From the IMG/VR virus record IMGVR_UViG_3300039210_000047, positions 1 through 48,071 of that record: DNA of 48,071 nucleotides; one strand, written 5' to 3'. The stretch's first letter is position 1, and every line of letters starts with the position of its first letter. This DNA is from a virus. The notes below the pieces were generated by a model. That model ran no database searches and was not told where the DNA came from. It saw only the letters and a list, made by a program, of their open reading frames with translations. Below, in pieces: positions 41,273-46,175 of the stretch. A program made the translations under genes and the position numbers.

Positions 41273-41348
41273 GCCTCTAGCGTGTTGCGTTTTTGCGTGC
41301 CTGCCCTGGACTCGCACCAGGGTGTGTGCTGCTCAGGCTCCATGCTGC

Positions 41349-41567
41349 TCAGACAGGCTCACCACCAACGTCCGCTTCACAGATTGCGCCGCAGTCGCAC
41401 CAGTAGGCGCCATCCTCGCGCCAGTGACCTGCGGCATCAATGAACGGCGCCATCCATGTGTGAGGCACGCCGAACCGGCATCGGTCGGCGTGCCCTGGGC
41501 AGCACGTGCGCGGTTTCGTGGGCTTGCGAACCTTGGTCGCCTTGAATCGAATCACGGTCACCACCAC
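41349..41567 (-). CDS. 72-aa Cys/His-rich protein
   Basis: GTG start (one of three consecutive GTGs) overlapping the previous stop. CCPGHADRC and CDCGAIC make up a likely bipartite zinc site; N-terminus basic. Ends about 200 bases before the next leftward gene. Confidence 0.6.
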   Translation of the reverse strand: MVVTVIRFKATKVRKPTKPRTCCPGHADRCRFGVPHTWMAPFIDAAGHWREDGAYWCDCGAICEADVGGEPV

Positions 41568-41944
41568 CCGCCAGGGCCACCACTGCCAGCACTACCAGCA
41601 GTAGCACGCTGCGCACGCTGTGCGGCACCCTGCCGCATCAACCTGCGCAGCTCATGGTAGCCACACAGGATGGTTGCCGGCTCGTCTGCGCCGTTCTCTA
41701 CGGTCACCATGTCCTTGGAGTGGTAGCCCGTAGGTGTGCTGGCTTGGCAAATCGCCTCCATAATCCACTCCCCCTCGTCGCGTTCCAGTTCGGCGGTCAG
41801 GGTGTCGCGTGCAATCCAATCCGCAGCAGTCCACGCGGCCAACAAATCAGCTTCGGACAAGTCACACGGGCGTTTGTTTGCGCCCGTGTGCGCGGCCACA
41901 AGTGCGCCACACACAACCACGTAAGACACGGTGCGCGGGCTCAC
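41558..41944 (-). CDS. 128-aa hypothetical protein
   Basis: GTG 41944 with GGAGGT seven bases upstream is preferred over an ATG 14 codons earlier that overlaps the previous gene. A hydrophobic N-terminal segment (VSYVVVCGALVAAHTGAN) may be a membrane anchor or buried helix. The middle is acidic/helical and the last 25 residues are Gly/Ala/Gln low complexity. Unknown. Confidence 0.6.
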   Translation of the reverse strand: MSPRTVSYVVVCGALVAAHTGANKRPCDLSEADLLAAWTAADWIARDTLTAELERDEGEWIMEAICQASTPTGYHSKDMVTVENGADEPATILCGYHELRRLMRQGAAQRAQRATAGSAGSGGPGGWW

Positions 41945-41945
41945 G

Positions 41946-42098
41946 TCAGACCTCCTCGACATCGTAGTGATACTGCTCGTCTTCGGTGCAGTCAAAGCCA
42001 CTCGTGAATCCGATGAGGACCTGATGTGCGATAAGTGTCAGGGCTTCGTCCATGCGACCCTCTGACTCTGCCTCAATGGTGATCGTGAGTCGTTTCAT
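41946..42098 (-). CDS. 50-aa acidic protein
   Basis: Start ATG 42098 follows GGCTGGAGGCGTG. It is beta-alpha like (RLTITIEAESEGRMDEALTL) with an acidic end. The start lies 19 bases from the leader repeat at 42117-42130 and downstream of the tRNA-like element. Confidence 0.6.
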   Translation of the reverse strand: MKRLTITIEAESEGRMDEALTLIAHQVLIGFTSGFDCTEDEQYHYDVEEV

Positions 42099-42116
42099 CA
42101 CGCCTCCAGCCTCTCT

Positions 42117-42130
42117 GTTTGTCTGCGTAC
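42117..42130 (-). repeat. Leader repeat GTACGCAGACAAAC
   Basis: Fourteen bases on the - strand identical to 40173-40186; both end 19 bases before a gene start (42098 and 40154). Confidence 0.8.
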
Positions 42131-42141
42131 CTGTACTTGCG

Positions 42142-42193
42142 TGCCTTGCCAGGGAATCGAACCCCGGAGTTGCTGCCAAACCATCGGCAAGGC
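42142..42193 (-). tRNA. tRNA-like element without an anticodon arm
   Basis: On the - strand GCCTTGC (42193-42187) pairs perfectly with GCAAGGC (42149-42143) as an acceptor stem followed by A. A T-arm CGGGG-TTCGATT-CCCTG is intact, and a D-arm-like GGTTTGGCAG stretch follows the 5' acceptor strand. There is no anticodon arm: the total is only about 52 bases. It may be a deleted tRNA or a tRNA-mimicking leader that RNase P and RNase Z can cut. It cannot decode codons. Confidence 0.55.
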
Positions 42194-42271
42194 TTCCGTG
42201 CCAGTTCGCCGTCTTGCGCCTAGTAGGCGTGCTCAGGGTCTAGAAACCTTTGCGACGTGCGAACCCGCGTG

Positions 42272-42391
42272 CTAGTCCTGATCAATCGTCACCTTCGCTC
42301 TCAGGGTCATACGGAACCCTGACCAACCAAACCACGCACACAACGGTGTGAGCGGCAACGCCAACCACACAGCCATGGCGTCATGCATCAT
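42272..42391 (-). CDS. 39-aa membrane mini-protein
   Basis: ATG 42391 overlaps the previous stop. Hydrophobic helix AVWLALPLTPLCAWFGWSG and a charged tail. Small membrane proteins recur in this array (see 40029-40154). Confidence 0.5.
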   Translation of the reverse strand: MMHDAMAVWLALPLTPLCAWFGWSGFRMTLRAKVTIDQD

Positions 42392-42636
42392 GCCCTCCCT
42401 GTCATCGTGCACCCGGCACACACCATAAGGTGCGAGCCTGTCGAAATCTCCGATTTCACCATGCAGGACACGGCACCAAACGCCGTGTCCATCCCAACCA
42501 AACGACCACACACATCCGTCATGCCGCATGCGTGGCACGTTCCCCTCACAGGGAACGCAAACCGCACGTGCGGCAACGGTGCAGGGTAAGTACAGGTCCC
42601 GTCAGGACCCACCTGCCAAAGCGTTGCCGTGGTCAC
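42388..42636 (-). CDS. 82-aa zinc-finger-like protein
   Basis: GTG 42636 overlaps the preceding stop. CHACGMTDVCGR and the C-terminal CAGC supply four to five Cys for a zinc site. Beta-rich otherwise (TYPAPLPHVRFAFPVRG). Probably binds nucleic acid or protein. Confidence 0.6.
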   Translation of the reverse strand: MTTATLWQVGPDGTCTYPAPLPHVRFAFPVRGTCHACGMTDVCGRLVGMDTAFGAVSCMVKSEISTGSHLMVCAGCTMTGRA

Positions 42637-42908
42637 GACTCGTCGCCTGAGCAGATCGTGCACCCATCCGCCTGCTGGCCGGAGCACGCCGCGTGCCCTT
42701 CCACCACATCCAGAACGGCCGACAGCGCGTTAACCAACGCGCGAGCCTGACCGATGCTCAGGTACATCTCCGGCAGACCGGTGAAGTCCGGCAGCAACCA
42801 CTCAACCTTGTGGAACCCCTCCCACGCGTTCGGCTTGACTCTCACAACAGCATCAGAACCAACCACCGTGAACTGGTACACGCTCGACTTACGGACACGA
42901 TCAGACAT
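42633..42908 (-). CDS. 91-aa protein, first gene of the leftward array
   Basis: ATG 42908 with GAAGGGAAACGTC upstream. Mixed domain with VYQFTVVGSDAVVRVKPN (strands), a helical GQARALVNALSAVLDVV and a C-terminal CSGQQADGCTICSGDE cluster. The upstream 300 bases lead into the repeat-rich non-coding region. Unknown function. Confidence 0.65.
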   Translation of the reverse strand: MSDRVRKSSVYQFTVVGSDAVVRVKPNAWEGFHKVEWLLPDFTGLPEMYLSIGQARALVNALSAVLDVVEGHAACSGQQADGCTICSGDES

Positions 42909-43162
42909 GACGTTTCCCTTCGCTCGGTTCGTGCTCATACAGCAGACTGTCCTCCTCATATTGTGTAAACGCAAGCACCCTAGTGTAACGATCTGATAAC
43001 GGCGTTGTGTGTGCCCAGCAGGCCACACCCTGACATCAGCCATCCCACTGACAGGCTCCAGTATGAAGCCATGCATCTTGACATCAAGATATGCCACATG
43101 CAACAACGCCCATGCCTGACAACATGCTTGCGCCATACAACTACCCAGCCCGACAGTCTGCG

Positions 43163-43203
43163 GTTCTATAACTAACGCTTATGTACTATAGAACGTAGCG
43201 TTA
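43163..43203. repeat. Two overlapping inverted repeats
   Basis: GTTCTATA (43163-43170) / TATAGAAC (43187-43194) and TAACGCT (43173-43179) / AGCGTTA (43197-43203) are interleaved, so both hairpins cannot form together. This is typical of switch RNA or paired protein sites. Confidence 0.7.
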
Positions 43204-43229
43204 TGCCTCCATACTGCCTACCCAGTACA

Positions 43230-43440
43230 ATGCCTAGTACAATACTAGGGCATGCATGTGCATTGTACTAACCTATGTACTACGTGATGATATGTGTACG
43301 TACTAGATGCATGCGCATTAGGCAGGCATGCACTATGCATTGTACTAATGCATGTACTACATGTGCGTGCATGCATTAGACAAGCATGCCAATGACTCAA
43401 TGAGTGCACATGTGCATGAGCTGAGCACAAACAAGGCATG
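43230..43440. repeat. GCATGC/GTACTA repeat cluster
   Basis: TGCATTGTACTAA occurs at 43259-43271 and 43336-43348, each followed three bases later by ATGTACTAC. GCATGC occurs five times and the inverse TAGTACAAT is present at 43236-43244. The pattern resembles iterons or protein-binding arrays. Confidence 0.75.
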
Positions 43441-43611
43441 GCATAACCCAATAACCATACAATATAGGACATCCAGCCTGCTTTGACCCCATCATGTTAA
43501 AATGTCCGGTTATGTGTCGTGTATAATGTCTTCTGTCTGTTCTCCCGGAGTATCCCCGTTAGCAGGTGGCATTTATTTTTTGCAGGAGCTGGCATTGTTT
43601 TGGTGGTTGGT

Positions 43612-43659
43612 GGGGGTGGGTTGGGGCCTGGCGGGGGTGGTGGTGAAACCTGTGGATAA
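43612..43659 (+). other. G-quadruplex motif followed by DnaA box
   Basis: Four G-runs (43612-43616, 43618-43620, 43623-43626, 43633-43637) with loops of 1-6 bases meet the usual G4 pattern. TGTGGATAA at 43651-43659 is a perfect inverse of the consensus DnaA box TTATCCACA; CGTGTATAA at 43518-43526 is a near match. Confidence 0.6.
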
Positions 43660-43744
43660 CCCGTGGGTCTCAGGGGGTGGGACGGTAAACCCGCAGGTCA
43701 CAGGGTTATTTGGGTTGTTGCTGGACTGTCGGGCGTGTTTCGAT

Positions 43745-43850
43745 ACCTCTTAAGAGGTGGGAAGGAGAAAAGGCGAAGCGGGCGTGCAAACGACCGTAAG
43801 GGAGTTTGCATAAAGCGCTTGTTAGCAGCAACCCTTTTAAGAGGGTTGCT
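43745..43850. repeat. Cluster of three hairpins
   Basis: A 14-bp palindrome ACCTCTTAAGAGGT (43745-43758); TGCAAAC / GTTTGCA (43785-43791, 43804-43810); AGCAACCCT / AGGGTTGCT (43827-43835, 43842-43850). The last resembles the hairpin at 24286-24309 and is followed by a GCGTTTTT run at 43861-43868, so it may also terminate rightward readthrough. Confidence 0.7.
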
Positions 43851-43984
43851 AAGCAGTAAAGCGTTTTTAAGCCGCGCACGCGAGAGATGACTTAGGTCAT
43901 CGAATTCTTTGAAACTGCACATGAATGTGTGGTCGTTGGGGGTTTAGTTTGCGCGTCGTGGTGACCACCCCCGCCGGGTGACGC

Positions 43985-44013
43985 TTGTCTCGTAGGTTGC
44001 ACCCTTGTATGAT
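43985..44013 (+). promoter_or_regulatory. Promoter of the rightward 44-kb operon
   Basis: TTGTCT (43985-43990), 17 bp, TATGAT (44008-44013); the preceding ACGC and spacing match the promoters at 24462 and 31964. It is 30 bases before the first gene start. Confidence 0.75.
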
Positions 44014-44042
44014 GGGGGTAACAACCAATTGAGGAGATGGTT

Positions 44043-44354
44043 ATGTATACGAGTCCTGGTGACGCGTTGGTTCTTGAGGACTTGCGTGAGTCGTTGGGTG
44101 GCGGGTTTAGTGTTGGGCCTGAGCCGCCTTATGATCCCGTTGGTATGGCGTGGGCTAATGGTAGGCGTTGTACTGTGGGTGAGGACCCTGGCCCGGATAC
44201 TTCTCCGGGGTTTGTTTGGGCCGATGGAACCCCCATAGCGGTGTACCCCCAACCCCCCAGTGCTGCGGAGTTCCGCGCGTTGGTGGCGAAGCATGGCGTG
44301 CCGTGCCGGCGCGCCACCGCCGAGGAGCTGCTGCGGCTGATGGGGAATGAGTAG
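44043..44354 (+). CDS. 103-aa hypothetical protein
   Basis: ATG 44043 is preferred over 44037 because GAGGAG (44031-44036) is 6 bases upstream. Pro/Gly-rich, with a helical Leu/Arg C-terminus (ATAEELLRLMGNE). First gene after the 43.99 kb promoter. No family recognised. Confidence 0.65.
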   Translation: MYTSPGDALVLEDLRESLGGGFSVGPEPPYDPVGMAWANGRRCTVGEDPGPDTSPGFVWADGTPIAVYPQPPSAAEFRALVAKHGVPCRRATAEELLRLMGNE

Positions 44355-44592
44355 GTTGCGGGACGCCGTGTACGAGGAGCGTTACCGGGACGGCCAGCGT
44401 GACCCCGTGTTTGTTTGTAGCCTCTGCCTGTTCCGGCAGAAACCTGAGTCGGAGGACAACGACGACCGGCTGACCATCATCGGTGGGGACTTGTTGTGTG
44501 TTGACCACCAGGGGTACGGGTCGCCCAACCTAGCTCGTGAACGTTACTTGGCGCGCTCACCTCAAAACCGCATACCAGGAAGGACCGACTGA
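44347..44592 (+). CDS. 81-aa Cys-motif protein
   Basis: Overlaps the previous gene by eight bases. FVCSLCLFRQ and LLCVDHQ form a CxxC...CxxH set likely to bind zinc; the C-terminus is basic. Ends with TGATG overlap to the next gene. Confidence 0.65.
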   Translation: MSRLRDAVYEERYRDGQRDPVFVCSLCLFRQKPESEDNDDRLTIIGGDLLCVDHQGYGSPNLARERYLARSPQNRIPGRTD

Positions 44593-44705
44593 TGGCTGCG
44601 AAGAAGAAGGTTGCCCCGAAGAGGACCGCACCCGCGAAGGGGAAGCCGGCTCCGGGTAAGAAGTGCCCGAACTGCGGGAAGATGGGTTCAGCCTGTAAGT
44701 GCTGA
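44592..44705 (+). CDS. 37-aa Lys-rich zinc-knuckle peptide
   Basis: ATG 44592 overlaps the previous stop. Half is Lys/Pro/Ala (KKKVAPKRTAPAKGKP), like histone tails, then CPNCGKMGSACKC supplies four Cys. A very small nucleic-acid-binding protein is likely. Confidence 0.6.
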   Translation: MAAKKKVAPKRTAPAKGKPAPGKKCPNCGKMGSACKC

Positions 44706-44821
44706 CTCGCTGGAAGTGGTGCCGCGTGTTCGTGTGGCGTCTCGACGTGCTTACTCATTGCCGCATCCGCTGGGTGTGCGACGCCGCAGAGGATGCGGTG
44801 TGGGTTGACGTAGGTCAGTGA
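44699..44821 (+). CDS. 40-aa Trp/Arg-rich ORF
   Basis: GTG 44699 overlaps the upstream stop region and the ORF ends seven bases before tRNA-Gln. The peptide has WKWCRVFVWRLDVL and CRIRWVCDAA. Coding status is uncertain; coupling is the only support. Confidence 0.35.
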   Translation: MLTRWKWCRVFVWRLDVLTHCRIRWVCDAAEDAVWVDVGQ

Positions 44822-44827
44822 GCGTTT

Positions 44828-44900
44828 TGCCCGACGGTCTGCTGGCAGGCCATCCTGGTTCTGACCCAGGACCCCGTTGGTTCGATTCCAGCTCGGGCAG
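44828..44900 (+). tRNA. tRNA-Gln (CTG anticodon)
   Basis: Perfect 7-bp acceptor TGCCCGA / TCGGGCA, anticodon arm CCTGG-TTCTGAC-CCAGG with CTG, T-arm GTTGG-TTCGATT-CCAGC and discriminator G. CCA is not encoded. Confidence 0.93.
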
Positions 44901-44911
44901 CGAAGCGGTAC

Positions 44912-44985
44912 GGCAAGGTGGCCCAATTGGTAGAGGCGCCGGTTTCAAACTCCGGAGGTTGTGGGTTCGACTCCCACTCTTGCTA
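44912..44985 (+). tRNA. tRNA with CAA anticodon (Leu, UUG codon)
   Basis: Acceptor GGCAAGG / TCTTGCT (two G-U pairs) and discriminator A; anticodon arm CCGGT-TTCAAAC-TCCGG with CAA, where the closing pair is U-U; T-arm GTGGG-TTCGACT-CCCAC. The variable loop is only five bases, unlike normal bacterial tRNA-Leu, but as seen in some phage tRNAs. Codon assignment rests on the anticodon only. Confidence 0.85.
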
Positions 44986-45079
44986 CGAAGCGGTCCCGCG
45001 CTGGGAGGCATCCTGGCGCGCTTAGGGAATCCCCATGACGACCACACGTGGTGCACTGCGTGTAGGCCCAGGGTAGAGA

Positions 45080-45106
45080 GATAGGCCACCCTAATTACGG
45101 CCTATC
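45080..45106. terminator. Terminator hairpin after tRNA genes
   Basis: GATAGGCC / GGCCTATC 8-bp stem with an 11-base loop between the rightward tRNAs and the converging - strand gene at 45116. Confidence 0.7.
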
Positions 45107-45115
45107 CCACCGCTC

Positions 45116-45310
45116 TCAACGTCTGATTGCTCGCACCCACGTGGCCCACCACGGCCACGTGATGAGGGCAACCCCTGCCGCTGGCCCCCATGATGGTGCG
45201 GTGAGGAGCATGACGCCGATGGGGAGGCTGCCGGCGATGTAGACGATGGCCCACCCGGCCCCGCCGTCTGGTACCCATTTGGTGTCGAGTTTTTCTGGTC
45301 TGTGGTTCAT
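45116..45310 (-). CDS. 64-aa two-helix membrane protein
   Basis: ATG 45310 lies eight bases after TACACT, so the transcript is probably nearly leaderless. Two hydrophobic helices (WAIVYIAGSLPIGVMLL and PAAGVALITWPWWATWV). It stands alone on this strand. Possible lysogenic-conversion, immunity or superinfection-exclusion protein, or a holin; not assignable from sequence. Confidence 0.65.
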   Translation of the reverse strand: MNHRPEKLDTKWVPDGGAGWAIVYIAGSLPIGVMLLTAPSWGPAAGVALITWPWWATWVRAIRR

Positions 45311-45335
45311 GGTTTTAGTGTAGCACACACACGCT

Positions 45336-45341
45336 TATAGT
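45336..45341 (+). promoter_or_regulatory. -10 element TATAGT
   Basis: CGCTTATAGTGT matches the -10 context of the other early promoters; the -35 is poor (TTTTAG, 17 bp upstream). It would drive the genes from 45362. Confidence 0.45.
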
Positions 45342-45345
45342 GTTT

Positions 45346-45361
45346 GGTCTGAGGAGGCCCC
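45346..45361 (+). repeat. Repeated leader GGTCTGAGGAGGCCCC, copy 1
   Basis: Contains the Shine-Dalgarno GAGGAGG for the gene at 45362. The same 16 bases are at 45784-45799 before the metallopeptidase gene. Confidence 0.85.
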
Positions 45362-45559
45362 ATGAGTGACCCCAAGAGATTCATTGGCTCCACCCGCAGC
45401 ACATGGGGTGGCGAGACCACTCGCCGGTCATGGATCGGCCCGCTCGTCGTCGGAACGCTCGCGCCGTGGCAAAGTCGCAGGCCCCATGTGCAGGTTATCC
45501 GCAGCCTCCGCTATGTCGGCATCAACGCCTTCGGCTTCTTTGCCAGCGTGTCTCGATGA
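45362..45559 (+). CDS. 65-aa basic hypothetical protein
   Basis: Starts right after the repeated leader. Basic, with a hydrophobic middle (WIGPLVVGTLAPW). No motif. The stop overlaps the next ATG. Confidence 0.55.
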   Translation: MSDPKRFIGSTRSTWGGETTRRSWIGPLVVGTLAPWQSRRPHVQVIRSLRYVGINAFGFFASVSR

Positions 45560-45774
45560 GGCCAATCAGGGTTGACCGGATCAGACGCCACCGGCTTGGC
45601 ATGGGTCCGGCACCGGCCTACCGCGTGAGCCGCACCTTCCACAAGGAAGACCTCCCCTCGGGGGCGCAGAAGTGGCAGCGCGCGTGGGGTAAGGCGGTGC
45701 CCCATGACGGACCGGCCACGATCACGGCGGTTGAGCAGGGCGACTACGTCAGCATCACTATCGCCTTTGACTGA
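45556..45774 (+). CDS. 72-aa hypothetical protein
   Basis: ATG 45556 overlaps the previous stop. Basic N-terminus (RVDRIRRHRLG) and beta-rich C-terminus (ATITAVEQGDYVSITIAF). No family. Confidence 0.6.
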   Translation: MRPIRVDRIRRHRLGMGPAPAYRVSRTFHKEDLPSGAQKWQRAWGKAVPHDGPATITAVEQGDYVSITIAFD

Positions 45775-45783
45775 CAACCGAAC

Positions 45784-45799
45784 GGTCTGAGGAGGCCCC
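45784..45799 (+). repeat. Repeated leader GGTCTGAGGAGGCCCC, copy 2
   Basis: Second copy of the leader, four bases before the metallopeptidase ATG at 45803. Confidence 0.85.
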
Positions 45800-45802
45800 C
45801 GT

Positions 45803-46168
45803 ATGGCGCAACGCATCGTTATGCCAGCCAGTATTCGCGTCGGTTCAGTGGTCTACACCGTGACCATCGACCCCGACGACTGGATGCGAGTCGAGCACAA
45901 AGTCCAGAGCAAAGGCGACTACGGCCACACTCAGAACCTCGGGGCCACGATCTACGTCAACCCGGCAGCCACACCTGATGTCCAACGCCTGACGCTGTGG
46001 CACGAGGTCATGCACGCCATGTGCGAGACCGTCATGGGTTCACCCAACTGGCTCGACCTTGGCGAGGGGAACGCCGAGCGCGAGGAGTCCGTCGTCCGAA
46101 CGCTCGAGTCACCGACCCTGCTCGTGTTGCGCGACAACCCTGCGCTCGTCGCCTACCTGACGGCCTGA
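45803..46168 (+). CDS. HExxH zinc metallopeptidase-like protein
   Basis: A 121-residue protein with WHEVMHAMCE: His67, Glu68 and His71 form the HExxH site, and a downstream EREESVVRTLES (Glu94/95) may give the third ligand, as in ImmA/IrrE or M78-like minimal gluzincins. In temperate phages ImmA-type proteases cut repressors; here it sits upstream of terminase, so a structural maturation role is also possible. The fold is minimal and lacks an HTH. Confidence 0.7.
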   Translation: MAQRIVMPASIRVGSVVYTVTIDPDDWMRVEHKVQSKGDYGHTQNLGATIYVNPAATPDVQRLTLWHEVMHAMCETVMGSPNWLDLGEGNAEREESVVRTLESPTLLVLRDNPALVAYLTA

Positions 46169-46175
46169 GGCCAAC

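Larger units (their letters stand above)
42909..44042. other. 1.1-kb region without supported genes: putative origin/control region
   Basis: Divergent leftward (from 42908) and rightward (from 44043) operons flank it. It contains overlapping inverted repeats (43163-43203), a 210-base stretch of GCATGC/TGCATG/GTACTA words (43230-43440), a TATAAT element (43521-43526), a G-quadruplex motif (43612-43637), a perfect DnaA-box (43651-43659), three hairpins (43745-43850) and a promoter (43985-44013). ORFs in it lack ribosome-binding sites and have unnatural composition. Confidence 0.7.

Noticed and set aside
41280-41342. Possible second tRNA-like element on the - strand (CCCTGG-7 nt-CCAGGG arm plus GCCTGT/GCAGGC)
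   Set aside because: Only one clear stem-loop and a six-pair imperfect outer stem; loop lacks the TTC of a T-arm, so not strong enough to list.
43245-43472. 75-residue His/Cys-rich frame on the - strand
   Set aside because: Its amino-acid pattern is produced by the GCATGC/TGTACTA repeats; no ribosome-binding site.
43502-43753. 83-residue open frame + strand in the control region
   Set aside because: No Shine-Dalgarno before the ATG, composition follows G-rich repeats and the G4 motif, and it overlaps the DnaA box.
43698-43922. 74-residue frame on the - strand across the hairpins
   Set aside because: It spans three hairpins and has no translation signals.
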